Below are positions 1-8,789 of a DNA stretch of 64,000 nucleotides, one piece after another. Position 1 is the stretch's first letter; every line of letters starts with the position of its first letter. A program made the position numbers and the translations under genes. Source of the stretch: a bacterium (GTDB lineage: Bacteria; Planctomycetota; Planctomycetia; Pirellulales; Pirellulaceae); the NCBI GenBank assembly GCA_030430075.1, contig JAUIGN010000009.1, forward strand, positions 1-64,000, given 5' to 3'. Below the pieces are notes generated by a model, which was given only the letters and a program-made list of their open reading frames with translations, searched no databases and had not been told where the DNA came from.

Positions 1-2414
1 CCGAGAACTCCCGCAGCGGCGATCGTCAGCACCGTGTCCTCGTTCGTTGTGTAACTGTCATCGTCGGCGACCGGGGCGTCGTCGACCGCATCCACCGTGA
101 TCGTCACCGTCGCAATGTTCGAATCCAGGCCGCCATCATTGGCGTGATACGTGAACGTATCCGTGCCGTTGAAGTCGGCATTCGGCGTATAGTCGAAGGA
201 CCCGTCGGCGTTCAGCGTCAAGCTTCCCTTCGTGGGCCCGGCATCCAAAACGGAGGTTAGTGTGTCTCCATCCACGTCGGTGTCGTTACCGAGAACGCCC
301 GGTGCGGCGATATTGAGCGTCGTGTCTTCCGCGGTCGAATAGCTGTCATCGACGGCGACGGGAGGATCGTTCACGTTGTTGACGGTGACAGTCACCGTGG
401 CCGTATCCGTCTGACCGGACGAATCGGCGATGGTGTAACTAAAGGTGTCGACACCGAAGAAACCCGGGTCAGGCGTATAGCTGACAAAGTCATCCGTGAG
501 GTCCATCGGAGTGCCGTTGTCATTAAACGCGGCGATCCCGTTGGCCGGCACCGTGATGCTGGTATCGACGATACGAATCGGGTCGCCATCCGGGTCGGAA
601 TCGTTGGCCAGCACGTCAATGTCCACCACCACGTCCTCGTCGGTGACCGCTGTGTCATCGACGGCAACCGGAGGCGTGATCGTCACCGGAGTGCAGTTTG
701 ACGGAACCGCCAGGAAGCCGGTGGCATCGACGTTTCCTTCCACGACGTCGCCCGAACCCGAGACGCCACCGCCATTCGGCCCATCAATCGCGCCCCAGTA
801 ATTGCCCATCGCGTCGACGAGCGGCTGGGCGGCACCGTTAAACACGCCGCGGTACGACGGATCCAGATTGTTGCCGGAGATGTTCGAATCACGAATGGTG
901 ACCGCCGTCGTATTGTTGACGTTGATTCCCCGGTCGTTGGCGTGAAACGACGAGCAGAATATGTCGACCGTGTTCCCGCCTACAAGATTGACGCCGTTGC
1001 CACGGTTGACGGCGGTGACCCGATTCATCTCGACACTGGTCAGGTTTCGACCAATGATGCCGATTCCCTCGCCAAGGCCGAAATTGTCTTCGTCCGACAC
1101 ATCGATGTTTTCGATGACCGAGTTGCTGAGCCGATCCAGCGTCAACGCATTGTTCGTTGATGTGAGCGTCTGGTTACCATTGCCATCGGTGACATCGATC
1201 GTGGTCCCGACAACCGAGCCATCCGAAATGATCTGATTGGAAAGGAGGGTCAAGCGCATGCCGTCGTTGCTGTCCGTGTAGTTGTTATGCCGGACGTTGA
1301 TCGGACTGGATATATTGAACAACGACAGCCCGATACTTGACGCGCTGAAGTCAGAGTTCATCACCGACACGTCGGCGCCCCCGCTCACGTCAGTGGAGAT
1401 TGATGCGGAATGCGAAGCGTCCACGTTGTCGATCGTGAGCCCGGTCACATTTGTTGTATCCAACGCCACACTGTTTCCTGAGATGTCCAGATCGCGAATG
1501 GTGACGTTCGAGAGGGCTCCGAACTCACCGAGCTTAATGACGGCGGAAGTCCCGCTGCCCGCCAAATTCTCGCCATCGCCCGCGTCACGCAGGTCAATAT
1601 TCGGCGCCGGCACGTCCGATTCGGAGATCACCAGGTCACTCATCCCGCTCAGGTTGAGCACATTCGACGAGACATTGGAAAAATCGTTGTCGTCAATCAG
1701 GACGCCGCCTGGCGTGATCGTATTGGCCGACACGCCGGACAGAAGGATGGCCCTGCTCAACAGCGAAAAATCGTTATTGATAATCTCAACATCGCTACCA
1801 CCGACAATGTTGACACCAAAATTCGAAGAAGGCCCTGCTTCCGAATTGAAGTCGGAGTTGATGATCGTCAGACCATCTGTACCAGTCGAACGAATGCGCG
1901 GTTGGCCGGTCGACTTGAGAAACTTAACACCGTCGACGGTGACGTCGTGAGCACCGTTGATCAGTTCGATCGGCAGACTGTTCGTGCCAAGCTCCAGGTT
2001 CCTGAATGTGGCGCTCTTGCCGTCGACCGTAAAGATAAAGCCCAGGGCCTGATTGGCGGTGATCGTGATCGGTTGGGACGAGCCATCAATCGTCAGGTCG
2101 TCGGTAATCGTGGGGAGGACACGCGACGCCGCCGCGCCGGTGGTGAGCGTGATGTTCTGTGGACTGCCCGCAACTCCAATGTCAAATTTGATAACGTCAG
2201 GCACGCCTGGGGTTGAATTCGCCAGCGTGATCGCTTCCCGCAAGGTGCCAGCGCCCGCATTGGCTGCACTGGTCACCGTAAATGCCGCCAGGACCAGTCG
2301 ATTCTCCAGAGACTCGACGTGGGGGCGGCGCTGAAACAAACGGTTGTGCCGACGGGCCGCTCGGTTCTTGCGACGACGGTATAGCTTGGACAGAGAATTC
2401 TTCAATGCGCGCAT
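1..2414 (-). CDS. Large secreted surface protein, beta-helix plus cadherin/Ig-like repeats (partial, C-terminus outside window)
   Basis: Open from an ATG at 2414 to the left edge (804 codons, no stop), so only the N-terminal part is present. Residues 1-35 are very basic, followed by the motif LENRLVLAA at about 36-44, the planctomycete extracellular-protein leader seen before secreted proteins of this phylum. A GTLREAI motif at about 56-62 matches the start of many parallel beta-helix surface proteins, and residues 45-560 are rich in short N/D/G/I/V turns with repeated phrases on insertion into beta-helix coils (inferred). From about residue 576 three cadherin/Ig-like units follow (starting near 576, 680 and 773), each opening with PPVAVDD or APVADDD and containing VLxND, the usual bacterial repeat. 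It probably acts as a cell-surface or biofilm adhesin. Function is inferred from architecture only. Confidence 0.85.
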   Translation of the reverse strand, partial: MRALKNSLSKLYRRRKNRAARRHNRLFQRRPHVESLENRLVLAAFTVTSAANAGAGTLREAITLANSTPGVPDVIKFDIGVAGSPQNITLTTGAAASRVLPTITDDLTIDGSSQPITITANQALGFIFTVDGKSATFRNLELGTNSLPIELINGAHDVTVDGVKFLKSTGQPRIRSTGTDGLTIINSDFNSEAGPSSNFGVNIVGGSDVEIINNDFSLLSRAILLSGVSANTITPGGVLIDDNDFSNVSSNVLNLSGMSDLVISESDVPAPNIDLRDAGDGENLAGSGTSAVIKLGEFGALSNVTIRDLDISGNSVALDTTNVTGLTIDNVDASHSASISTDVSGGADVSVMNSDFSASSIGLSLFNISSPINVRHNNYTDSNDGMRLTLLSNQIISDGSVVGTTIDVTDGNGNQTLTSTNNALTLDRLSNSVIENIDVSDEDNFGLGEGIGIIGRNLTSVEMNRVTAVNRGNGVNLVGGNTVDIFCSSFHANDRGINVNNTTAVTIRDSNISGNNLDPSYRGVFNGAAQPLVDAMGNYWGAIDGPNGGGVSGSGDVVEGNVDATGFLAVPSNCTPVTITPPVAVDDTAVTDEDVVVDIDVLANDSDPDGDPIRIVDTSITVPANGIAAFNDNGTPMDLTDDFVSYTPDPGFFGVDTFSYTIADSSGQTDTATVTVTVNNVNDPPVAVDDSYSTAEDTTLNIAAPGVLGNDTDVDGDTLTSVLDAGPTKGSLTLNADGSFDYTPNADFNGTDTFTYHANDGGLDSNIATVTITVDAVDDAPVADDDSYTTNEDTVLTIAAAGVL

Positions 2415-2810
2415 TTTCAAAGCTCCTACTTGGCCATGAGCTGACCGAGATGGGTAGTGTCACGTGGGGCTCACCTGGGAGAAGTGCCCGCTTGTCAGGT
2501 ATCGTGAGCCGATGCCTTGAAATGCTTGGCTGAACGATAGATGATCTGCAGTAAAGATTCAAGCGGCGTTAGGCAGAATTGCAGAAGTACAGAAATGCGA
2601 GCACGCAAATACGGACCGTTCAATTCCTCGATTCGCCAACCAATGCTCGACGCAAGGGATTGCGCGATCCCCGACCTTGAGGGGTGGTGCAACAAACGCC
2701 ACAGCCTGTCGCCTGCAACGTTCGCCTGAGGTGAAGGCGAAACAGGTAGTCGGCGGCGTATCGGTTCGAAGTGGAGCCGCGAACGAACAGTGGCTAGCTC
2801 GGGTCAGTCA
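2415..2810. other. Intergenic region upstream of the surface protein
   Basis: About 400 bases with no convincing coding potential. It should hold the promoter and leader of the surface-protein gene, but I see no clear promoter elements. Confidence 0.4.
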
Positions 2811-2882
2811 TCAGCCGATGGTCGTTTGCCTGCGGTTCCATAGATGGGCGAGCAGACCGGACGATAACGGGCTCCGGCTGAG
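2811..2882. repeat. Dispersed imperfect palindrome, copy A
   Basis: Left arm begins TCAGCCGATGGTCG and right arm ends GGGCTCCGGCTGAG. The arms are imperfect inverted repeats. The right arm, with its core CCGGACGATAACGGG, and the following 85 bases closely resemble those of copy B near 28.95 kb and, less well, copy C near 19.87 kb. The shared flank includes CTTGCACTGAAT about 45 bases downstream. It behaves like a REP-type intergenic element; no ORF is carried. Confidence 0.7.
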
Positions 2883-3078
2883 ATGCGCGGCGCTTTGGGT
2901 CAGAGCTCATCACCATTAACTACGAATTGGCGGCTTGCACTGAATTGTTGCTCGCTCATGAATCACCCGGGGAGGGGAGGGGATTGCCCTACAGTCCGAA
3001 TGGGGGAGACAGAGGCATTTTTTGCGGCGCTGCCGACCCTCGATCGCTCGACATCACCAGCCCCTACATCACCAGCCG

Positions 3079-4728
3079 CTACGGGTTCCGCGAAACCTCT
3101 TCCGGTGATGGTCCCGCCAGTTGGCCGGGCCAGTAGAAGTTGCCCAGCGGGACCATATTGAGCGATTCCGCGATGGCTTGGTACTCGCCGGCGCTCAGTT
3201 GACCACGTTGCATTTCGAGCGGCGGAAAGGGAGAAATCTCGAGGCGAAAGCGACGGAGGTCACGGTTGATACGCCAATGTGGCTGGTAGAAATATGCTCG
3301 TACTTCATCGTTCGCGATATCGGCCACCGCCCGTTCATCCTCGTAGGAGGTGAAGCATTTTCGCGCTTGAAAGGCGGAAAAGAAGCCAGCCCCGTGGATC
3401 GAAAGAGGAGAGTTGAACGAGGCGAAGGAGACGGCGAGGAGCCCGCAGACCACGATCGGTTTGCCGGCCGGCAGTCGCCAATTCTGCGAAAGCAAGCAGG
3501 CGGCGGGCAAGCAGAGGACCGGCAGCCCAAACAGCAGGTAGCGTGGCCCGTAACACCAGTCGCCTCGCCAGTTGACGAACGATGCACTCAGCAGATACAA
3601 GGCGAAGAAGCAGCCCCCGGCGCAGAGATAGACGGCCCGTCGCTGAGGCGGTAGCCGCCAGAGGCCGATCAGGGCCAGGACCAGGACCGGGCAGTAGATC
3701 AAGAGGCTCTTCTGAGGATCGATCCAGTAGCCCAGGAATCCATCCAGAGACGGCTGAAACAAGGTCTTCTCGCGGGCAAACTGCTGGTAGCCGGTGCTGA
3801 ACGGCGAACCGAAGCGATGCCAATTCAAGTACAAGATCAAGGCAAGCGTGCCCAGCGTCGTGAGCCCGATCATGGCGATCAGCCGCGCATGCCGGCGGCT
3901 GACGACGGGAATCGACCGCCAGCCGAGCCGCCGGAGGACGGTGAATTGCGGCAACCCGATCTCCACCAGCAGGTAGCCGAGGACCAGCGGGAAAAGGGCA
4001 AAGAACACCAGCTTCGCCAGGCTCAACATTCCCAAGAACACAACCGCCAGGACCGCATCTCGGACGGCCGCACCCGACGCCGCCGATCGATTCGCCTGCG
4101 AGAAACGAACAAGGTGATAGAACATCAGCGAGAACAGCGTAACCTGGAAGACCTCGACCGTCTGAGCTCGGATGTAGTGCCAGAGAAACGTGCCGAAGAA
4201 GACGAGGATCACGAAAAGCGCAGCGCCCCTGGGCCGCGCCTCCAGGAGCAGGGCCGTACGATACAAGCAGGTGGCCAGCACCAACACAACCAGAATGTTC
4301 CAGCAATTGAGAAGCAAACAACGATAGGCGCGACCGTCGTCGTCCAACTGATCAAACGGGGTCAATTCGCCCTGCGTCAGTTGTTCCACCAGCAATGGAG
4401 GCGCGTACAGCAGCGTGTTCATCACGCCGTACTTCGAATAGAATCGGTGGGTCGTCGGATGTTCGAAGAAATACTGGCCTGGAGCGCCGAACTGGCGCGC
4501 CACCTCGGCGGGCACGCTGATCCTGCCGGTGGTCAGCAGGCGGATGGTCGTCATACGAATCGTGACCGGGTCACCGATGTAGATGAACCGCGGCATGGTC
4601 AGCAGCAAGAACGACGCGACCGCAAACAGCAGCCAGACAAGGGTCCGCGTCGCCCGCGGTGGCGCCGGTTCGACCGTCGCGGCGGCGCCACGGACCTCAG
4701 CCGACATCATAGGTTCCGATGGCCGCAT
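3079..4728 (-). CDS. Polytopic membrane protein, GT-C glycosyltransferase-like
   Basis: About 549 residues with roughly ten hydrophobic segments, starting with a TM near residue 30-50 that is followed by a soluble loop carrying an acidic FIYIGDP motif. This is the layout of GT-C/GT39 enzymes, which use polyprenyl-phosphate sugars and keep catalytic acids in the first periplasmic loop. The C-terminal 100 residues are soluble. The gene is last in the Tad operon and overlaps the end of the methyltransferase gene, so the two are co-transcribed. I chose the ATG at 4728 because a G-rich Shine-Dalgarno-like run lies just before it; starts at 4707/4710 or 4779 are possible. Sugar and acceptor are unknown; pilin or envelope glycosylation is an inference from position. 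Confidence 0.7.
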   Translation of the reverse strand: MRPSEPMMSAEVRGAAATVEPAPPRATRTLVWLLFAVASFLLLTMPRFIYIGDPVTIRMTTIRLLTTGRISVPAEVARQFGAPGQYFFEHPTTHRFYSKYGVMNTLLYAPPLLVEQLTQGELTPFDQLDDDGRAYRCLLLNCWNILVVLVLATCLYRTALLLEARPRGAALFVILVFFGTFLWHYIRAQTVEVFQVTLFSLMFYHLVRFSQANRSAASGAAVRDAVLAVVFLGMLSLAKLVFFALFPLVLGYLLVEIGLPQFTVLRRLGWRSIPVVSRRHARLIAMIGLTTLGTLALILYLNWHRFGSPFSTGYQQFAREKTLFQPSLDGFLGYWIDPQKSLLIYCPVLVLALIGLWRLPPQRRAVYLCAGGCFFALYLLSASFVNWRGDWCYGPRYLLFGLPVLCLPAACLLSQNWRLPAGKPIVVCGLLAVSFASFNSPLSIHGAGFFSAFQARKCFTSYEDERAVADIANDEVRAYFYQPHWRINRDLRRFRLEISPFPPLEMQRGQLSAGEYQAIAESLNMVPLGNFYWPGQLAGPSPEEVSRNP

Positions 4729-5395
4729 ACTGCCCCCCCAAGGGAACGCGTGTGGCCAATCGCTCGATGCGGCCGGCACGCCGGTAAAGCGACTCGGGCA
4801 AGTACAGGAAGTACTCCACGCGGGACGGCACGCAGCCGGCGTCCCCTAACAGGCGCCGCGCCTCGCCGGACGACAACAGCACGGCGTCCCGGTCCACAGG
4901 CGTTTGGGACACCACCAACCGCGTAACGGGATTCAGCGGATTGTGCTCGAAAATGCAAACGAGTCCGCCGGGACGGAGCACCCGGCCGACATCCTGCATC
5001 AATGCGCGGCGCTCACCCGGCACGACATGGTGCAGGACGCAGACCAGCGTCACCAGGTCGAACTGATCCGCGTCGAAAGGTAGCCGCGTGGACTCGGTCT
5101 GCACGGAAATCTGCAAGTCCTCACACGTCTCCAGCATCTCGCTGGACGGATCGCAGCCGGCCGCCGACTGAAAGGCCTCTCCGGCAAGTCGCAGGAGGGT
5201 CCCCGTGCCGCAGCCGACATCCAGCCACGCCATGTCGTGCGAGTCTAATCCGCGGCGAGACAAATACTGCTGAAGCAACTGCCACTTGCGTTCCGCAAAG
5301 AACACGGAATCGGTCGAGAACTTGTCACGGATCGGACTGCGGACCAGGTCATCATACTGGGGCGCATATTCATCGAACTCGGTGGTCGTGCTCAT
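4697..5395 (-). CDS. Class I SAM-dependent methyltransferase
   Basis: A 232-residue Rossmann methyltransferase. The SAM-binding motif I reads LDVGCGTGTLL (about residues 57-67), an acidic residue ends the next strand (GCDPSSEML), and the motif IV/post-IV region FDLVTLVCVLHHV followed by LRPGGLVCIFEHN is typical of the Methyltransf_11 group. The ATG at 5395 is used because the longer reading frame would run into tadC; it lies 19 bases after the tadC stop and has GGGA-like ribosome-binding bases. Its position at the end of the Tad operon, next to a glycosyltransferase-like gene, suggests it modifies a glycan or pilin, but the substrate cannot be read from the sequence. Confidence 0.85.
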   Translation of the reverse strand: MSTTTEFDEYAPQYDDLVRSPIRDKFSTDSVFFAERKWQLLQQYLSRRGLDSHDMAWLDVGCGTGTLLRLAGEAFQSAAGCDPSSEMLETCEDLQISVQTESTRLPFDADQFDLVTLVCVLHHVVPGERRALMQDVGRVLRPGGLVCIFEHNPLNPVTRLVVSQTPVDRDAVLLSSGEARRLLGDAGCVPSRVEYFLYLPESLYRRAGRIERLATRVPLGGQYAAIGTYDVG

Positions 5396-5414
5396 AAGTC
5401 CCGTATCCCTGGCG

Positions 5415-6359
5415 CTAGCGGGCCACGTCTTGGGTGGCCTGGTCGAGTGCGCTGACGTCCGGACGCAGGACGCCGTCGCGGGCCGTACCTTCAACGGCGA
5501 AGTCTCTCAATTCGATCAACGCCGGGCCGATCAACAGGATGTAAATCGGTGGGGCCAAACACAGCACAATCGGCAGGATCATCGCAACCGAGGCCCGGTT
5601 GCCGCGCTCTTCGACCCGCTGCCGCTGCCCTCTCCGGACGCTGTCCGAATAGTCTTGAAATGCCTGGGTCACGTTGCTGCCCAGCCGTTCAGTCTGGCTT
5701 ACCAAGGCCGTCAGCGACTGCACGTCCGGAATGTCGATGCGATTGGCGAACTGCTGTAAAGCCACATCCAGCGAAGCGGTCTGGGCATGGCGGTCGATAA
5801 TCGCCAGTTCGCAGCCCAGGTCGGGATAGGCTGGTTCGATCTCCCGCTGGACATATCCCAAGGCCTGTGACAGGGGAACGCCACCGGTCATCGTCATGGT
5901 GAGCATATCCAGCGCGTCAGGCAGGGCGTACTGAATCTGGCGGAGGCGGTTGGCCGCCTGGCTCTGGAGGATCAGCCGCGGCACACTGAAGACGATAATC
6001 GTTACCACGGTACCTGTGATCACGATGGGCACAGTGAGCTGACTACTGGGGTCGACCGCGACGATGGCCACACCGGCCAACAAGATGGTTCCGACCACCA
6101 GCACATTGCGGATCGCCATGTACTCTGCCGCGGCGTGCCGACGATAGTAGCCCGCACGCAACAAATCCGCCTTGAGGTTTTCGATGCGTTCGAAGTGCAG
6201 AGGCAGCATTCCCGCGAACGCATGGGTCATCCGCCCGAATACCAGCGGGGCCGCTTCGTTGGGATCATTGCGTTGCCTGCCAATCAAAAGGGCGCCAACG
6301 ACAATGATGCCGAGCACGATTGCGACAAAGGCCAGCATGGCGGCAAGATCAGGATTCAT
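5415..6359 (-). CDS. tadC: Tad pilus inner-membrane platform protein TadC
   Basis: About 314 residues with a T2SSF-type (GspF) domain: an N-terminal TM, paired TMs near residues 85-125, the cytoplasmic helical region with LPDALDMLTMTMTGGVPLSQAL, and a final TM pair (VAMILPIVLCLAPPIYILLIGPALI). In Tad systems TadB and TadC form the membrane platform on which the TadA ATPase works. It lies 39 bases after tadB in the order tadA-tadB-tadC. A start at 6368 is also open; 6359 has GGGGAT at good spacing. Confidence 0.93.
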   Translation of the reverse strand: MNPDLAAMLAFVAIVLGIIVVGALLIGRQRNDPNEAAPLVFGRMTHAFAGMLPLHFERIENLKADLLRAGYYRRHAAAEYMAIRNVLVVGTILLAGVAIVAVDPSSQLTVPIVITGTVVTIIVFSVPRLILQSQAANRLRQIQYALPDALDMLTMTMTGGVPLSQALGYVQREIEPAYPDLGCELAIIDRHAQTASLDVALQQFANRIDIPDVQSLTALVSQTERLGSNVTQAFQDYSDSVRRGQRQRVEERGNRASVAMILPIVLCLAPPIYILLIGPALIELRDFAVEGTARDGVLRPDVSALDQATQDVAR

Positions 6360-6398
6360 CAGCAGCATCCCCAGCGGCAGAAAGTCAGTGATACCGAA

Positions 6399-7328
6399 TT
6401 ATCGCTCGGCGGCCCGCAGCATCCGCGTGACCCAGATCATGCCGATCAGTTCGAGTATCACGGCGACGATCAACAATGTTTGGCCGAGGGTCGATTCCAG
6501 CAGACCGCTGATATAGTCGCGTTGCAGCAGGAACATGTAGGCGAAAACACAAGGGCCCAGGATGAGCATGAAGGTGGCCGACATGCGTCCCGCAGCCAAG
6601 GTCGCTCGGAGCTGTCTCCGGGCACCGAGGCGGTCGCGAATGACCATCGCCAGGCGTTCCAGCGTCTGGGCCAGGTTACCGCCCGCTCGGCGATGAACGC
6701 TCAGCGTGGTCGAGAAAATCCGCATGTCCAAGAGGGGAACCCGGTGGACCAGGGCCCGCATCGTGGCCGGTACGGAGAGCCCCATTTCGAGTTGCGAAGC
6801 GCATCGCCGAAACTCGGTGGCCAGCGGTTCGGGCGAACGCTCGCCGACCAATCGGACGCCCTGCTCCAGACTCTCGCCCGCATGCACGGCCCGCGAGAGC
6901 AGATCGAGGGCGACCGGCAACTGGTCTTGCAGTAGCCGCATCCGCCGGGACCGGACGAGGGCCAGCATCATGATCGTGAAGACGACTCCCAGCAACGCGG
7001 CGAACGTGGCCGGCAGCAGCGCTTCGTAGACGACGAAAATGGTGCCCCCACACAGACATCCCACCAACACCAGCACGAGGAGCGCGGTCAGGGGGCTCCA
7101 ATCCAGCCCGGATTCCACGAGCACGCGATAGAACCAGTGGTCGAAAGACTCCAGCAGCGAAGTCGGTTGCCGTTCGTCGCGGGCCAGCGACATCCGGCGG
7201 AGGGTGGCCGCCGACTGGCTGCCGCCTTCGCCACCGGCCAGTGACAAATCACGGACGACCAGGTACACCGCCAGGGTGCCCAGCACGACCGTAAAGAAGA
7301 CGAAGAGCATAATCAGCGTGGGGCTCAT
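6399..7328 (-). CDS. tadB: Tad pilus inner-membrane platform protein TadB
   Basis: About 309 residues. An N-terminal TM (MSPTLIMLFVFFTVVLGTLAVYLVV), a central TM pair, the GspF-like core LPVALDLLSRAVHAGESLEQGVRLV, the segment GGNLAQTLERLAMVIRDR typical of TadB, and C-terminal TMs. The start codon overlaps the tadA stop (ATGA at 7325-7328), which indicates translational coupling. It partners TadC and the TadA ATPase in pilus assembly. An upstream extension of the frame (to 7451) lies inside tadA and is not used. Confidence 0.94.
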   Translation of the reverse strand: MSPTLIMLFVFFTVVLGTLAVYLVVRDLSLAGGEGGSQSAATLRRMSLARDERQPTSLLESFDHWFYRVLVESGLDWSPLTALLVLVLVGCLCGGTIFVVYEALLPATFAALLGVVFTIMMLALVRSRRMRLLQDQLPVALDLLSRAVHAGESLEQGVRLVGERSPEPLATEFRRCASQLEMGLSVPATMRALVHRVPLLDMRIFSTTLSVHRRAGGNLAQTLERLAMVIRDRLGARRQLRATLAAGRMSATFMLILGPCVFAYMFLLQRDYISGLLESTLGQTLLIVAVILELIGMIWVTRMLRAAER

Positions 7329-8728
7329 GACTGGATTGCCTCCGGCTCGTGTTGCCGGTCGACGTCTGGCTGCGGAACCAAAGGCGTCCGAGCCGCCGCG
7401 AACAGGGAATCGGGGAGGTCCGCACCGGCCGCCCGCAGCCGCTCGAGACAACTGGGCAAGGCACCCGTCGTGAAGAACTCGCCGACGGCATTTCCGCTGC
7501 CGTCAACGCCGGTCTGCTCGAAGCCAAAGAGATCGCGCAGTTCGTGTTCGCCTTCCGGCGTGACGCGGACGATTTCAGAAATCCGCATCACCCGCCGGGC
7601 TCCCCCCTTGAGCCGCATCAGGTGCACGACCAGCTTGATCCCGGAGGCAACGTACTGCCGGATGACCTTCACGGGAAGCTCGAACCCGGTCATCGCGACC
7701 ATCATCTCCAGACGCTGCAATGCGTCGGCCGTATCATTGGCATGAATCGTGGTCAGGGCACCTTCATGCCCCGTATTCATCGCTTGCAGCATATCCAGCG
7801 CTTCCGCACCGCGAACTTCGCCGACCAGAATCCGATCGGGCCGCATACGCAAACTGTTGCGAACCAGCTCACGCTGCGTAACCACCCCTTCCCCCTCAGT
7901 GTTGGGCGTACGCGTTTCCAGCCGAATCACATGTGGATGTTGCAGGATCAATTCGGCAGCATCCTCGATCGTCACCAATCGCTCGTCGTGCGGAATGAAG
8001 ACCGAGAGAGCATCCAGGAGCGTCGTTTTTCCGGCACCCGTTCCGCCGGAGATCAGGAAGCTGACTCGGGCTTGGACCGCAGCTCCCAAAAACGTCACCA
8101 TGTCGTCGGTGAGTGTATTGTTGGAGATCAGGTTCTCGATCCGCAGCACGTCCGTTCCGAAGCGGCGAATGGACAGCTTGGGGCCACCGATGGCCAGCGG
8201 CGGAACGATGGCGTGCACACGCGAGCCGTCTTCCAGGCGTGCATCGACCATCGGGCTGACTTCATCGATGCGCCGTCCCACGCGACCCACGATGCGCTGA
8301 ATGATCCGCAGCACATGATCGTCGTCGGCGAACACGACGTCGGACAGTTCGAGCTGCCCCAGCCGCTCGATATAGACCTCGTGCGCGTTGTTGACCAGAA
8401 TGTCCGAGATTTCCGGATCCTGCATGAGGCCTTCGAGCGGTCCCAAGCCGAAAACTTCATTGACGATTTCATCCACCATCCGCTGGTGGTGTTCGGCAGC
8501 CAGAATCTTGCGACGGTGGCGGCAGAGGTCCGTCGCCAGGCGCTTGATCTCGTCGCGGAGTTGGTCTTCAGTAATGTGGGACAGGGTTGAGAGATCAAGC
8601 GACTCGATCAGCTCTTCATGAACCGCCGTCTTCATCCGTTGAAAGTCTAACTCTTCCGGTGGCACGACCCGCAACGGGGACGTGTCGACCGGGAAGTCTC
8701 GGTTTTTGATCATCGGTTGATTTCTCAT
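7325..8728 (-). CDS. tadA: Tad pilus assembly ATPase TadA/CpaF
   Basis: A 467-residue secretion ATPase of the T2SSE/VirB11 type. The Walker A motif GGTGAGKTT is at about 228-236, the Asp box/Walker B region RMRPDRILVGEVRGAEALDM at about 295-313, and the His box TTIHAN at about 326-331. The N-terminal domain contains FGLGPLEGLMQDPEISDILVN, diagnostic for CpaF/TadA rather than GspE or PilB. It energises assembly of Flp-type pilins from the cytoplasm. The ATG at 8728 is preferred to a TTG at 8737; MIKNRD at 8713 is also possible. It follows the cpaB gene by 61 bases and overlaps tadB by four. Confidence 0.95.
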   Translation of the reverse strand: MRNQPMIKNRDFPVDTSPLRVVPPEELDFQRMKTAVHEELIESLDLSTLSHITEDQLRDEIKRLATDLCRHRRKILAAEHHQRMVDEIVNEVFGLGPLEGLMQDPEISDILVNNAHEVYIERLGQLELSDVVFADDDHVLRIIQRIVGRVGRRIDEVSPMVDARLEDGSRVHAIVPPLAIGGPKLSIRRFGTDVLRIENLISNNTLTDDMVTFLGAAVQARVSFLISGGTGAGKTTLLDALSVFIPHDERLVTIEDAAELILQHPHVIRLETRTPNTEGEGVVTQRELVRNSLRMRPDRILVGEVRGAEALDMLQAMNTGHEGALTTIHANDTADALQRLEMMVAMTGFELPVKVIRQYVASGIKLVVHLMRLKGGARRVMRISEIVRVTPEGEHELRDLFGFEQTGVDGSGNAVGEFFTTGALPSCLERLRAAGADLPDSLFAAARTPLVPQPDVDRQHEPEAIQS

Positions 8729-8789
8729 GCGTAACAAAGCCAGTAGGGAGTTCGCGGATTGCCCCGGCTAGTCCTAGTCATCGGATGGC

